From contig JBBDLF010000024.1 of assembly GCA_040879025.1 (NCBI GenBank), positions 1 through 21,664 of the forward strand: 21,664 nt of DNA, in the 5' to 3' direction. The notes beneath the pieces were generated by a model. That model was not told the DNA's origin. It did no database searches and saw only the letters and a program-made list of their open reading frames with translations. Numbering within the stretch: position 1 is the first letter of the stretch; every line of letters begins with the position of its first letter. This stretch comes from JBBDLF01 sp040879025. GTDB lineage: Bacteria; Pseudomonadota; Gammaproteobacteria; Pseudomonadales; Pseudohongiellaceae. Positions 1-8,021 of this stretch are shown in pieces. The position numbers and the translations under genes were made by a program.

Positions 1-191
1 CATGGAGATTTAGATCGAAAAATGGACGCGACATCTATCCTGACAGAGGGGGTCCCTGAGGTTCGAACGGCCCCAGTCCATGAAATAGCCGCGAAACTGG
101 AGAGCGTAGCCTTATAATTAAGAAATTGCGTTTCCAAATTTTCTCTAGCGACTTCATGTAGCACACTCCCAATCAATGCCAATCTGGCCGT

Positions 192-425
192 TTGGAAATA
201 CCCCGAGTGATCTACACAACCAATGCCATAGAATCGTTGAACAGCGTCATCCGTAAAGCGACCAAACGCAGGAAGCTATTTCCCAATGACAACTCTGCAA
301 TGAAGGTGGCGTTCCGGGCCATCCAGCAAGCCGCTAAAAAGTGGGCAATGCCAATAAGGGATTGGAAGCCAACGCTAAATCGTTTTATTATCGAGTTCGG
401 TGACCGTCTGGACGGCCACCTGTAA
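192..425 (+). pseudogene. IS256-family transposase, C-terminal remnant
   Basis: The 77-codon frame matches the C-terminal end of IS256-family DDE transposases. It has the VIYTTNAIESLNSVIRK block, whose Glu is the third catalytic residue of the DDE triad, followed by KKWAMPIRDWK and LNRFIIEFGDRL. Full-length members have about 400 residues, so roughly four fifths are missing, including both catalytic Asp residues. The only in-frame start is a TTG at 192, which is where the homology breaks off, and the same frame is closed by a stop further upstream. The 1-191 stretch does not encode the missing part. The protein cannot be active. The bases just after the stop (about 427-460) probably hold the element's right end, but the left end is absent so no inverted repeat can be paired. 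Confidence 0.9.
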
Positions 426-476
426 TGGGGTGGACAGTTACATAGTATGGTTTACAGGCTCAGATTTTACATTCGC

Positions 477-1079
477 TCATTCGAGAGATCTTTCAAATAG
501 TCCCGAAATTTGATCCCACTCGCTTTCAAATGCTTCATTCACATTGCAGTAAGAACCAACGGAAACAAGCTGAGTCACTTGTCTGTATGAAAAGACTGGA
601 GATCCTGCTGTAGATGCTCGCCGCAATCGTAGCAGGCGAAACTCAACAGGAGATTCCGTAAAACCACCTCCTGGCACACTAGTCCGCTCCATTAATACTA
701 GTTTCCAATCATTCTGATCGGAGCCCAGTTTGACCAATTGTATTGATCTGAGTACACAATCTGCATTCCGCAAAGTAATGAAATAATTTTTTGATTCGTT
801 GTAGGGTACAACCGTCCACAATTCCTGTTGTCGAGGAGAAAAATCATCCGGTCGGCTTATGAGAAAGCTGAAATCGAATTGCCCGTGAGCAGTACCGCTT
901 GAGATATATCCGATGGTCAGCCAATCTGGAATACCATCGGCGTTTAAATCCAATCGATGAACTCCTGAACGAAATTCAAAATCAAACACTCGCCCAAGAT
1001 CAGTATCTTGAGCGAGGATGAGTTTAGAGTTTGATAAAGCGGCTGTTGTGATTGCTAATAGGAGAATACATTTAAGCAT
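477..1079 (-). CDS. Secreted protein of unknown function with a calcium-loop-like motif
   Basis: I do not recognise a named family. The chosen ATG at 1079 has an AAGGAGG ribosome-binding site five bases upstream and gives a 200-residue protein opening with a typical signal peptide (MLKCILLLAITTAALS, then a likely cut near LILAQ). A longer frame to 1127 lacks such a site. After the signal peptide, the segment DLNADGIPDWLTIGY resembles the D-x-N/D-x-D-G calcium-binding loops of dockerin, EF-hand and VCBS/FG-GAP repeats, which suggests an extracellular or periplasmic protein stabilised by calcium. The C-terminal half has two Cys residues that could pair. Codon use is AT-richer than in the genes further right, and the gene lies next to a broken IS256 element, so it may be acquired. 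It is followed by the transposase remnant on the opposite strand. Confidence 0.7.
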   Translation of the reverse strand: MLKCILLLAITTAALSNSKLILAQDTDLGRVFDFEFRSGVHRLDLNADGIPDWLTIGYISSGTAHGQFDFSFLISRPDDFSPRQQELWTVVPYNESKNYFITLRNADCVLRSIQLVKLGSDQNDWKLVLMERTSVPGGGFTESPVEFRLLRLRRASTAGSPVFSYRQVTQLVSVGSYCNVNEAFESEWDQISGLFERSLE

Positions 1080-1325
1080 ATAGACCTCCTTGGACTCCGA
1101 CGACGTAAACCACATATTGTTCGTCAACCCTAATGTTTGACTTTATCGCTAACCAGTGAGCTAACTCGACGTTTGCATATCGTAGAATCACTCGATAGCT
1201 ACCAAGTCCCCTTACGCCTGTTCGAGAACAAACCGGCCACCTTCCCTGGCCCCGACAGCGTCAAATATCATATCGTAGGTTTTGCCTTTTGAATCCAAGA
1301 ATAAAAAATAAGCCTCTTCGTTCCC

Positions 1326-1925
1326 TTACGGGTCGCCATGGTCTGGAATGTTACGCTGGAAAACGCGCCAGTAATGCCTGACACCCGTTATCTGTTCCTG
1401 ACCGTCCGGGCCGATTGTCTTCGTGATCGGGCTCCGGCCGATTAGCTCGGCAACTTCGTTGTGATCGGCGATATGGACCACCGTCATTTCGTAGACCCTG
1501 CCGTCGATCTTCATCCGAACCCGAGGGTCCCGCTCGATATTGGCCCACCACCGCTTGGAATGGGGAAACTCCCGCTCCAGCCGGGAGTCCTGTTCACTGC
1601 CGCCCACATAAAGCTCCTCGCCGCGGGGAGTGGCATTGATGACGACCGAGTGGGGAATCCCGTACCAGGTTCGGGTTTCAAGCATGATGGTGTTGCCGCG
1701 GATCGGGTCGTTCACCTGATTGATCCAGTCCCAATTTGCCACGGGCTCCCGCACAACCTCCCCGCGGAGCCACAATCCGGGATAGCCAGTGCGCCCCCTC
1801 TCGGCGAATTCCTCGCTGCGGGCATCGAGATAGGGAGGGTCCAGGCCGACTACGCGCAGAGTCAGGAGTGAAATGAGCACAAGTGCTCCGATAAGCAATG
1901 CGCCAATTTTCAGGACACGCGGCAT
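1326..1925 (-). CDS. Membrane-anchored nitroreductase-like (deazaflavin-dependent type, split beta-barrel) protein
   Basis: The ATG at 1925 is preferred to one at 1949 because AGGAGG sits seven bases before it; the product has 199 residues. The N-terminus has one hydrophobic segment (about residues 6-24), which is either a membrane anchor or a signal peptide. The C-terminal half, especially the RWWANIERDPRVRMKIDGR stretch and the following YEMTVVHIADHNE, resembles deazaflavin (F420)-dependent nitroreductases and other PNPOx-like split beta-barrel proteins, in which this strand helps form the flavin pocket. Known members bind F420, FMN or heme; which one applies here cannot be told. In the same frame, 37 more sense codons follow the stop. 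It is 185 bp from the hydrolase gene upstream and may be transcribed separately. Confidence 0.6.
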   Translation of the reverse strand: MPRVLKIGALLIGALVLISLLTLRVVGLDPPYLDARSEEFAERGRTGYPGLWLRGEVVREPVANWDWINQVNDPIRGNTIMLETRTWYGIPHSVVINATPRGEELYVGGSEQDSRLEREFPHSKRWWANIERDPRVRMKIDGRVYEMTVVHIADHNEVAELIGRSPITKTIGPDGQEQITGVRHYWRVFQRNIPDHGDP

Positions 1926-2134
1926 AGCAGTTCCTCCTGACTCTGACATTATGGATTTCTAAGCTACTCCAGATCGACCAGGCAAGCAAATTCCTTCGTT
2001 GCGCTTTGTTGGGATAGGTTTGGTCGGCGCTCACACAAGGGACGGCAGGCTCGTACGAGTGCACCTTCCTCTTTCCCGGGCACGAGCGAACCCTGCCAAG
2101 AAAACAGAGTATTTTTCACGGGTGGGACAATGCA

Positions 2135-2950
2135 TTATTGCAGGTAGGTATCGAACCACGTCAGAAATTCATTTTGAACGTCCGACATAATAGGTTGCGG
2201 ATATATCTCATGGCCTGCGTCCACTGAAACCAGCTTACTGGGAACGTTCGCGTTCTGAAGCACTTCCAGCAACCTGACACTGTTGCGCTCATAGTTTACC
2301 GCTTCATCATTTCGGCCGTGAATCAGCAGGGTGGGAGGGTCGTCCGGGTCAACCTGCTCAATGGGTGATAGCGAAGGAATGAGCGCCGGATCAAAATCCA
2401 TGGGCGATGCACCAAACAACATCACGTCAAACTCACCCCCTTCGAGGTCGGTCGGCGGCATCAGGGCGACTACAGTGGAAAGACGGAATTCAGTCTCATC
2501 ATCCTCAATGGTATATGCGGCCAGCAAGGCCAGGTGGCCACCTGAGCTAACACCGATTAACCCCAATTTTTGCTCTTCGATACCATACTGACCGGCATTT
2601 TCGAGTATATGCCTGACGCCGGCCTCTACACCCTCAAAGGCTTCCGGTATTTTATAGGTAGGCATACCAGGATGATAAAGCTGAAAGAGGGTATACCCCC
2701 GGTGCAAAAGCACTTCCCAAAATGGGCGAATCATATTCAGATTGTCATCACCTGAAAGCCAGCCGCCACTGACAAGCAGAATAATACCGTGACCGTTGGA
2801 TTCGGCTGGCACCACCACATCGTAGTACATGGCCATGCCGTCTTTTTCGCCATAGACCTGATAAGGGGCGATAGAAGGTTCCTGGGCTTGCGTGTTCATG
2901 GCAGCGACCAAAAAGACAAGAAACATCAGGCAAGCAAAATTATCTTTCAT
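2135..2950 (-). CDS. Secreted alpha/beta-hydrolase (esterase/peptidase-like)
   Basis: The product has 271 residues from the ATG at 2950, with a signal peptide (MKDNFACLMFLVFLVAAMNTQAQ). The fold is shown by an oxyanion-type SGGW at 61-64, the nucleophile elbow G-V-S-S-G at 133-137 (Ser135), the acid in HGRND (Asp215) and the catalytic His in DAGH (His247). Order and spacing fit the esterase/lipase and prolyl-oligopeptidase-like branch (BD-FAE or dienelactone-hydrolase-like). The substrate, probably an ester taken up in the periplasm, cannot be named. The start overlaps the end of the upstream membrane-protein gene by 11 bp, with AGGA eight bases before the ATG, so the two are translationally coupled. 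It is the last gene of the PadR-controlled operon and should respond to the same signal. Confidence 0.85.
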   Translation of the reverse strand: MKDNFACLMFLVFLVAAMNTQAQEPSIAPYQVYGEKDGMAMYYDVVVPAESNGHGIILLVSGGWLSGDDNLNMIRPFWEVLLHRGYTLFQLYHPGMPTYKIPEAFEGVEAGVRHILENAGQYGIEEQKLGLIGVSSGGHLALLAAYTIEDDETEFRLSTVVALMPPTDLEGGEFDVMLFGASPMDFDPALIPSLSPIEQVDPDDPPTLLIHGRNDEAVNYERNSVRLLEVLQNANVPSKLVSVDAGHEIYPQPIMSDVQNEFLTWFDTYLQ

Positions 2951-3653
2951 GAAAGTGATCCTGGCCGTCTGGTTTACACAATAGTCTTTGTACATTTTCC
3001 TCAATCAACGAGAAGACAGCCGATTGCGCAAGCGCATGAAGGAACAGGATCCATGCCAGGCCGAGAGAGGAACTGGGAAAGACGAACTCGTCACCGGCGC
3101 TGTCCATCGCTACGAATTCAAGGCCGGACTTCGCCAGGCAGACCAGGCAAATGACTCCGCTGTAGGATTTAAGTAGCCTGGCCAGATCACGTATTCTGGC
3201 TAATCTGGTTTCGATCAAAGTGTTTCTGTTGCTGGAAACATAAATAACAGCATCCTGAATCACGCTCAGGTTGTTTAAAATGACAATGCCTATAACTACC
3301 AAAAGTGATAGATAAATCCAGGCAAAGCCCTGCCCAACAGGTTGGTGGAACGAACCGGACATTTCAATATAGGAATAGGCGAGGACGCCATAGAACAGGG
3401 TGTTGAAGGCGAAAGTCAGTAGCTGAAAGTTGCCTCCAAACAACCAGGAAGACAGGGCCAGGGCAGTCTGCTTCCAGAACCAGCGGTTGGCGGTGGGTGC
3501 ATTGCCCCCTCCGTCGATTCGTTCTATATAGCTCTCATGCAGATCGCCAATCAGGAAATGCCCGATTTCTTCCGGCAACAGAAGTTCCAGTGCTTTAACC
3601 GCCAGTCGGGGAGGTTTGGTTGCGCTGTGTTTTCCGGTAGGGTTGGCGTCCAT
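2940..3653 (-). CDS. Membrane protein with a permease-prefix-like N-terminus, partner of PadR
   Basis: The protein has 237 residues. Its N-terminal segment (about 20-70: ALELLLPEEIGHFLIGDLHE, later RWFWKQTALAL) resembles the permease prefix domain 2 that precedes FtsX-like ABC permeases and is often encoded beside PadR regulators. Here no permease domain follows. Instead there are about four predicted membrane helices near residues 78-96, 110-130, 163-183 and 196-217, with a basic loop between the second and third. It starts one base after the PadR stop codon, and its own end overlaps the hydrolase start, so all three are one operon. Its role is unknown. A sensor or accessory membrane subunit linked to the PadR regulator is an inference from the arrangement only. 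Confidence 0.65.
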   Translation of the reverse strand: MDANPTGKHSATKPPRLAVKALELLLPEEIGHFLIGDLHESYIERIDGGGNAPTANRWFWKQTALALSSWLFGGNFQLLTFAFNTLFYGVLAYSYIEMSGSFHQPVGQGFAWIYLSLLVVIGIVILNNLSVIQDAVIYVSSNRNTLIETRLARIRDLARLLKSYSGVICLVCLAKSGLEFVAMDSAGDEFVFPSSSLGLAWILFLHALAQSAVFSLIEENVQRLLCKPDGQDHFHER

Positions 3654-3654
3654 A

Positions 3655-3996
3655 TCAGCCTCGCGAGCGCTCTATTTCACGCAGGGTCAGTCCGTCCCAC
3701 ATCGTCGTGATATTGTCTTTGCTTATCCGAACTGCCTCACGGCCTTTGGCAGTTATCCTCAAGTACCGTTTTGCCCTTCCGCCTCGCTCAGGCGTTGGTT
3801 CGCCTACTTTCGTCGTGACAAGGCTCTTGCTTTCCAGACGCTCGATGGTTTTATAAAGCGATCCGATGGAGACATCCCTGCCGATTTCATCGTTGAGTAA
3901 CTTCTTTATCGAGGCGCCATAGGCGTTATCGCGCAGGCGCAATACCGCCAGGAGTACGAGAAGTTCGAACTCACCCAGTTTGGTTTCCTTTGCCAT
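3655..3996 (-). CDS. PadR-family transcriptional regulator
   Basis: This 113-residue protein has the compact form of PadR regulators: a winged helix covering nearly the whole protein. The opening ELLVLLAVLRL, the recognition-helix region SIGSLYKTIERLESKSLV (about 43-60) and the wing with GGRAKRYLRITAKGREAV are characteristic. PadR proteins bind palindromic operators as dimers and are usually repressors released by small molecules, often phenolics or membrane-active compounds. It is first in an operon with the membrane protein and the secreted hydrolase. A perfect inverted repeat 15 bp upstream of the start overlaps its promoter, which points to autorepression. The effector is unknown. Confidence 0.9.
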   Translation of the reverse strand: MAKETKLGEFELLVLLAVLRLRDNAYGASIKKLLNDEIGRDVSIGSLYKTIERLESKSLVTTKVGEPTPERGGRAKRYLRITAKGREAVRISKDNITTMWDGLTLREIERSRG

Positions 3997-4010
3997 GATG
4001 TCAGCCTTGT

Positions 4011-4045
4011 CACTTATATACTCTTCTTTGTAGAGTATATAAGTG
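4011..4045. promoter_or_regulatory. Candidate PadR operator, perfect 13-bp inverted repeat
   Basis: The arms at 4011-4023 (CACTTATATACTC) and 4033-4045 (GAGTATATAAGTG) are perfect reverse complements separated by nine bases. AT-rich dyads of this kind upstream of the regulator gene are typical of PadR operators. The nine-base centre holds the likely -10 hexamer of the minus-strand promoter, so binding would block RNA polymerase. The assignment to the neighbouring PadR is inferred from position. Confidence 0.7.
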
Positions 4046-4055
4046 TGAAAGTCAA
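4027..4055 (-). promoter_or_regulatory. Putative sigma-70 promoter of the PadR operon
   Basis: On the minus strand TTGACT (4055-4050) is followed by a 17-base spacer and TACAAA (4032-4027), four of six matches to the -10 consensus. It lies 30-60 bp before the PadR start and interlocks with the inverted repeat, whose right arm fills most of the spacer. Confidence 0.5.
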
Positions 4056-4205
4056 CAGTTGCTTAAAAGACCGCCGGCCTGGCGGCGTAGACAAGAAGTT
4101 ATACTATCGAAACTGGACAAATCTGCGGTTCAAAGCTACCTTTCACCTGCCCGAATGACTCTCCGGTGCCAGCGAATAAAAACCAACCCCAGGTGATTCC
4201 ACTCC

Positions 4206-5369
4206 ATGTTCCGCCGCCTCAAGCACTGCCATAACATCGAGGATTTTCGCCTGCTGGCGAAACAGCGCCTCCCCGGCCCCATCTTTCATTACATCGACGG
4301 CGCCGCGGACGATGAAATCACCTACCGCCGCAACACCGAGGCCTTCGCCGACTGCGACCTGGTGCCCAATGTGCTGGCCGGCGTGTCCGATGTCGACATG
4401 TCTGTCACCGTGATGGGCCAGAAGTTGGCCATGCCGCTGTTTTGTTCACCTACGGCGCTGCAGCGCTTGTTTCATCACGACGGGGAACGGGCCGTGGCGC
4501 GCGCGGCGGAAAAGTTCGGCACTCTGTTTGGTGTCTCGGCACTGGGTACCGTAACGCTTGCTGAAATCGGCAGGACCATCAGCACGCCCAAGCTGTTCCA
4601 GTTTTACTTTCACAAGGATCGCGGCCTGAACCAGGCCATGGTGGACCGTGCCAGGGCAGCCGGCTTTGAGGCTCTGGCTTTGACCGTCGATACCATCACC
4701 GGCGGCAATCGCGAGCGCGATCTCTATACCGGCTTCACTTCTCCACCGCGACTCACTCCCAAGAGCCTGATGAGTTTTGCCGTGCATCCCGGTTGGGCCC
4801 TGAATCATTTTCTGCGCGAGAAATTTGAGCTGGCGGAACTGAAGGACTATGTCAGCCAGGGCTCCAATATCGCGGTTTCCATTGGCGATTATTTTTCTTC
4901 CATGCTGGATCAATCCATGAATTGGTCCGACGCGGAAGATCTGCGTGCCAAATGGGGTGGCCCGTTCTGCCTCAAGGGCATCATGAGTGTGGCCGACGCC
5001 CGCAAGGCAGTGGATATCGGCGCCGATGCCATCATGGTATCCAACCATGGCGGACGGCAACTGGACGGTTCCCGCGCACCCTTTGACCAGATCGCCGAAA
5101 TCTGCGATGCCGTGGGCGACCAGATCGACGTGATCTGCGATGGCGGCATCCGCCGCGGCACCCATGTGCTGAAGGCGCTGGCGGCGGGCGCGAAGGCCTG
5201 TTCCGGCGGTCGCTTCTATCTGTATGCCCTGGCAGCCGCCAGCCAGCCCGGTGTGGAACGCACGCTCAACAACCTGCGCACGGAGATCGAACGGGACATG
5301 AAGCTCATGGGTATCACCCGCCTTTCCCAATTGAATCGCGATATGTTGCGGTACCGCGAACACCGATAA
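4206..5369 (+). CDS. FMN-dependent alpha-hydroxy-acid dehydrogenase (L-lactate dehydrogenase/oxidase type)
   Basis: The 387-residue protein has the normal length and motifs of the FMN-dependent 2-hydroxy-acid dehydrogenase family (LldD, lactate oxidase, glycolate oxidase, mandelate dehydrogenase). Seen are YIDGAADDE near residue 29, the FMN-contacting Lys257 in CLKGI, the catalytic base His281 with substrate-binding Arg284 in SNHGGRQLDG, and the phosphate-binding loop DGGIRRGTHVLKAL from 312. The enzyme oxidises an L-2-hydroxy acid to the 2-oxo acid; the true substrate cannot be told, so no symbol is given. The usual IGRPYLYGLAAGG stretch reads GGRFYLYALAAAS here, a variation near the flavin site. 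It lacks a signal peptide, so it is cytoplasmic or membrane-associated. The exported hydrolase gene follows after 137 bp, possibly with its own promoter. Confidence 0.9.
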   Translation: MFRRLKHCHNIEDFRLLAKQRLPGPIFHYIDGAADDEITYRRNTEAFADCDLVPNVLAGVSDVDMSVTVMGQKLAMPLFCSPTALQRLFHHDGERAVARAAEKFGTLFGVSALGTVTLAEIGRTISTPKLFQFYFHKDRGLNQAMVDRARAAGFEALALTVDTITGGNRERDLYTGFTSPPRLTPKSLMSFAVHPGWALNHFLREKFELAELKDYVSQGSNIAVSIGDYFSSMLDQSMNWSDAEDLRAKWGGPFCLKGIMSVADARKAVDIGADAIMVSNHGGRQLDGSRAPFDQIAEICDAVGDQIDVICDGGIRRGTHVLKALAAGAKACSGGRFYLYALAAASQPGVERTLNNLRTEIERDMKLMGITRLSQLNRDMLRYREHR

Positions 5370-5506
5370 AGCGGCAGCCCTCCACGCAAGTATCCCAGCG
5401 CGAGACGCCTCGATATCGGCACATCTATGCGGGAACCAGCAATAGCGCTATGCTCATGCCATGGGCTCAGCTATGGGCCTTCCAACAACAAGAAGCGGAG
5501 ATTCCC

Positions 5507-6568
5507 ATGCAGTCGCCAAAAAACCTGCTCTCACCCCTCTGCCTGCTTTTCACCTGCGCATTCAGCCTTCCGGCCTTCGCCCAGGCCCCAAGAGATTTCG
5601 ATGCGGAGATCGAAGCCGCCATCCGCTCGGCCAAGCAGGCAGCCGGCACTGAGTGGCTGGGTACCCTGAATCGCATCTGCCTGCTGCCGGCCAGTGGCGG
5701 CGTCAATACCAGCAACAACGTACCGAGCTATGTCACCGACCCCAGCCGCATTCCGCCGCGGGAGCAATGGTTCGCTGAGCCGGCGAAGGTCTTCGACAAT
5801 CTCTACTTCGTCGGCGGCAGCAGGCATTCGTCCTGGGCGCTCACCACCAGCGAGGGTATTGTCATCATCGATACCATCTACCCCTACAATTCGCGCGAGT
5901 TGATCATCGGCGGGCTGGAGACGCTCGGGCTGAATCCGGAAGACATCCGTTATGTCATTATTTCCCATGCCCATGGCGACCATATAGGCGGCGCCCAGAT
6001 ATTGCAGGAGCGCTTCAATGCCCAGGTGGTGATGGGTGAGGAAGACTGGCAACTGGTGGAACGCTATCCCAACCGTTACGCCACCATGGCGCCGTCGCGG
6101 CAAGATGGGCGCGGCATCGTCGCCTACGATGGCATGGAACTGACCCTGGGCGACACTACCGTCAAACTGTGGGAGACACCCGGGCACACGCCGGGCACGC
6201 TGTCCTATACCTTTACCGTCTATGACAACGGCCAGCCGCTGACCGTCGCCTACTCCGGCGGCACCGCGTTCAATTTCGTCAATAACGTCCCGGATCCGGG
6301 CATCCAGAATTTCCAGATCTACATCGACTCGCAACGCCATATAGCTGAGCAGGCGGCGGCCGCCGGCGCCAGTGTGCTGTTATCGAATCACTCTGAGTTC
6401 GACAACGCGGTCAATCGCAACCGCATGCTGGCCGGCCGCGGTGACGGCAGTCACCCGTATGACGTCGGTGAGGAATCGGTGCAGCGCTATTTTGAAGTCA
6501 TGCAGGGATGCGCCCGGGCGGCGCAGCTAAAGCTGGAGCAGCAGGGCGGGCTTGATCGCGCCCAGTGA
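5507..6568 (+). CDS. Exported metallo-beta-lactamase-fold hydrolase (B3-like)
   Basis: The ATG at 5507 follows a GGAG site by six bases and gives 353 residues with a clear signal peptide ending PAFAQA; an upstream start at 5450 would bury it. Metal ligands are visible: His154, His156, Asp158 and His159 in HAHGDH, His227 in ETPGHTPG and His295 in LLSNHSEFD. This layout fits subclass-B3-like MBL proteins, which bind two zinc ions in the periplasm. The residue between the second His and Asp is Gly, and the N-terminal region (up to about residue 85) is longer than in classical B3 lactamases. Many relatives are hydrolases of lactones, sulfates or unknown esters, so antibiotic resistance should not be assumed. 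The DUF3500 gene follows after 42 bp, probably in the same transcript. Confidence 0.85.
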   Translation: MQSPKNLLSPLCLLFTCAFSLPAFAQAPRDFDAEIEAAIRSAKQAAGTEWLGTLNRICLLPASGGVNTSNNVPSYVTDPSRIPPREQWFAEPAKVFDNLYFVGGSRHSSWALTTSEGIVIIDTIYPYNSRELIIGGLETLGLNPEDIRYVIISHAHGDHIGGAQILQERFNAQVVMGEEDWQLVERYPNRYATMAPSRQDGRGIVAYDGMELTLGDTTVKLWETPGHTPGTLSYTFTVYDNGQPLTVAYSGGTAFNFVNNVPDPGIQNFQIYIDSQRHIAEQAAAAGASVLLSNHSEFDNAVNRNRMLAGRGDGSHPYDVGEESVQRYFEVMQGCARAAQLKLEQQGGLDRAQ

Positions 6569-6610
6569 TCCGGTTACGCTCTGGTCACTTGACCACTTCA
6601 GGGTGCAACC

Positions 6611-7813
6611 ATGGCGCGACGATTCCTTTCCCGGGCTTACCTGCTGATTTTCACCGTCCTGATCGCGCCGGCGATCCTGGCCCAGTCCCAGTATCCGCAA
6701 AACATCCTCAACCAGAAGGGCAGTTTCATGCGCCAGGGCGCGGCCGCCCTGGGGGAACCGTTTCGCGGCATCGCCACCGCAGAAGGCATTGTGCCGGGAC
6801 TGTTTCCCCTGCGCAGCACCGGTGCTTCCACCGAGGCGGTGCGCATCGCGGCGGACGCGTTCCTGGCCACTCTCACCCCGGTGGACCTGAGCCGTTCCCA
6901 TTTTGCGGTGGATGACCCCGAGTGGCGCAACTGGTCCAACGTGGATGTCGGCATCTTTGCCCGTCACGGCCTCAGCCTGGAGGAAATGACAGCGCCGCAA
7001 AAAGAGGCTGCCTGGGGATTGTTGCGGGCATCATTGAGTGCACACGGCCTCGACCAGACAATCCGCATCATGCGCACGGAAATCCCGTTGCTGGAATTGA
7101 ATGACGAACCCATCCGCTATGGCGAAGAGAAATACTACTTCACGGTCATGGGTGTTCCCTCGGCGGACGAGCCCTGGGGCTGGCAGTTGGATGGACATCA
7201 TCTGGTGATCAACTTTTTTGTCCTGGGTGACCAGGTGGTGATGACGCCGGCGTTCTGGGGCGGCGAGCCCGTGTTCACAACCAGCGGAGAGGCGGCAGGC
7301 AATGTGATCCTGCAGGAAGAGCAGGACCTGGGACTGGCATTGATGCAGTCACTGACGCCGGACCAGCGCGCCCGCGCCACCCTTTCCCCAGAGAAGCTGC
7401 GTAATGCCCCGATGGCGGCGGGCAACGCCGACAACATGACCATCGATTTCGCCGGCATTCCCGGCCGCGACCTCGACAGCAACCAGCGCCTGGCACTGCT
7501 CAAGTTGACCCGGGAGTACGTGGGCAACCTGCGCACACCCCATGCCGATGTCACCATGGAAGAGATCGGCGCCCACCTGGACAACACCTGGTTCGCCTGG
7601 ATCGGCGCCTCGACCGACGATGCGGTGTTCTACTACCGCATCCACAGCCCGGTGATCCTGATCGAGTTCGACCACCAAAGCCCGGTCGGCACGCCCTATA
7701 ACACACCGGGGCAGCCTACGCGTGACCATATTCACACTGTGGTGCGTACTCCTAACGGGAATGATTACGGGAAGGATTTGCTGGGGCAGCATTTGAGGGC
7801 GCATCCGCATTGA
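6611..7813 (+). CDS. Exported DUF3500 family protein
   Basis: The 400-residue protein starts with a signal peptide (about 1-25, ending AILAQ). It has hallmarks I associate with DUF3500: a WRNWSNVDVG-type block, the following GLSLEEM and LLRASLSAHGL segments, the PWGWQLDGHHLVINFF block, and an FEP/GGEPVF-type segment after VVMTPAFWGGEP. The C-terminal part has a DHQSPVG segment and a late DHIHTVVRTPNGNDYG stretch; the several His residues could bind metal, but no function is established for the family. It lies 42 bp after the metallo-beta-lactamase-fold gene, and both are exported, so they may act on the same periplasmic substrate. A dispersed repeat follows 29 bp after its stop. Confidence 0.85.
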   Translation: MARRFLSRAYLLIFTVLIAPAILAQSQYPQNILNQKGSFMRQGAAALGEPFRGIATAEGIVPGLFPLRSTGASTEAVRIAADAFLATLTPVDLSRSHFAVDDPEWRNWSNVDVGIFARHGLSLEEMTAPQKEAAWGLLRASLSAHGLDQTIRIMRTEIPLLELNDEPIRYGEEKYYFTVMGVPSADEPWGWQLDGHHLVINFFVLGDQVVMTPAFWGGEPVFTTSGEAAGNVILQEEQDLGLALMQSLTPDQRARATLSPEKLRNAPMAAGNADNMTIDFAGIPGRDLDSNQRLALLKLTREYVGNLRTPHADVTMEEIGAHLDNTWFAWIGASTDDAVFYYRIHSPVILIEFDHQSPVGTPYNTPGQPTRDHIHTVVRTPNGNDYGKDLLGQHLRAHPH

Positions 7814-7842
7814 GGGGTTTCCAGAACCGGCGCTGAATTTGA

Positions 7843-7892
7843 GATCCAACATGTCTCTTTCCCGGTCACGAACCAGATCCTGAAATTGATTT
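7843..7892. repeat. Dispersed 50-bp direct repeat, copy 1
   Basis: This segment matches 16582-16631 in 46 of 50 positions, same orientation. Both copies lie just after the last gene of a plus-strand block. On the minus strand the frame reads NQFQDLVRDRERDMLDL here. Three of the four differences from copy 2 leave a related residue or the same one in that frame, so it may be the relic of a coding sequence. The minus-strand frame is open from a stop near 8007. Confidence 0.75.
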
Positions 7893-8021
7893 TGCTGAGC
7901 AACTATTTCAACGAGAGTGACATTCAGCTCATAAAAGCCCTGCCGTCGCACAATAACCCTGGATAGCCGTATCGCCAGCGTGTGCCCGTAGTATTTGTAT
8001 GCTCTCGTCTATGGAGCAATT

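Noticed and set aside
2066..2095. Possible third copy of the dispersed 50-bp repeat
   Set aside because: Only about 20 bases resemble it (CTCTTTCCCGG then similar bases); too short to claim.
4446..5363. 305-codon minus-strand frame opposite the hydroxy-acid dehydrogenase
   Set aside because: It lies wholly within a well-supported gene, has no recognisable motif and is expected from GC-rich codon bias.
5531..6340. 269-codon minus-strand frame opposite the MBL-fold gene
   Set aside because: Same reason; metal-ligand motifs are on the plus strand only.
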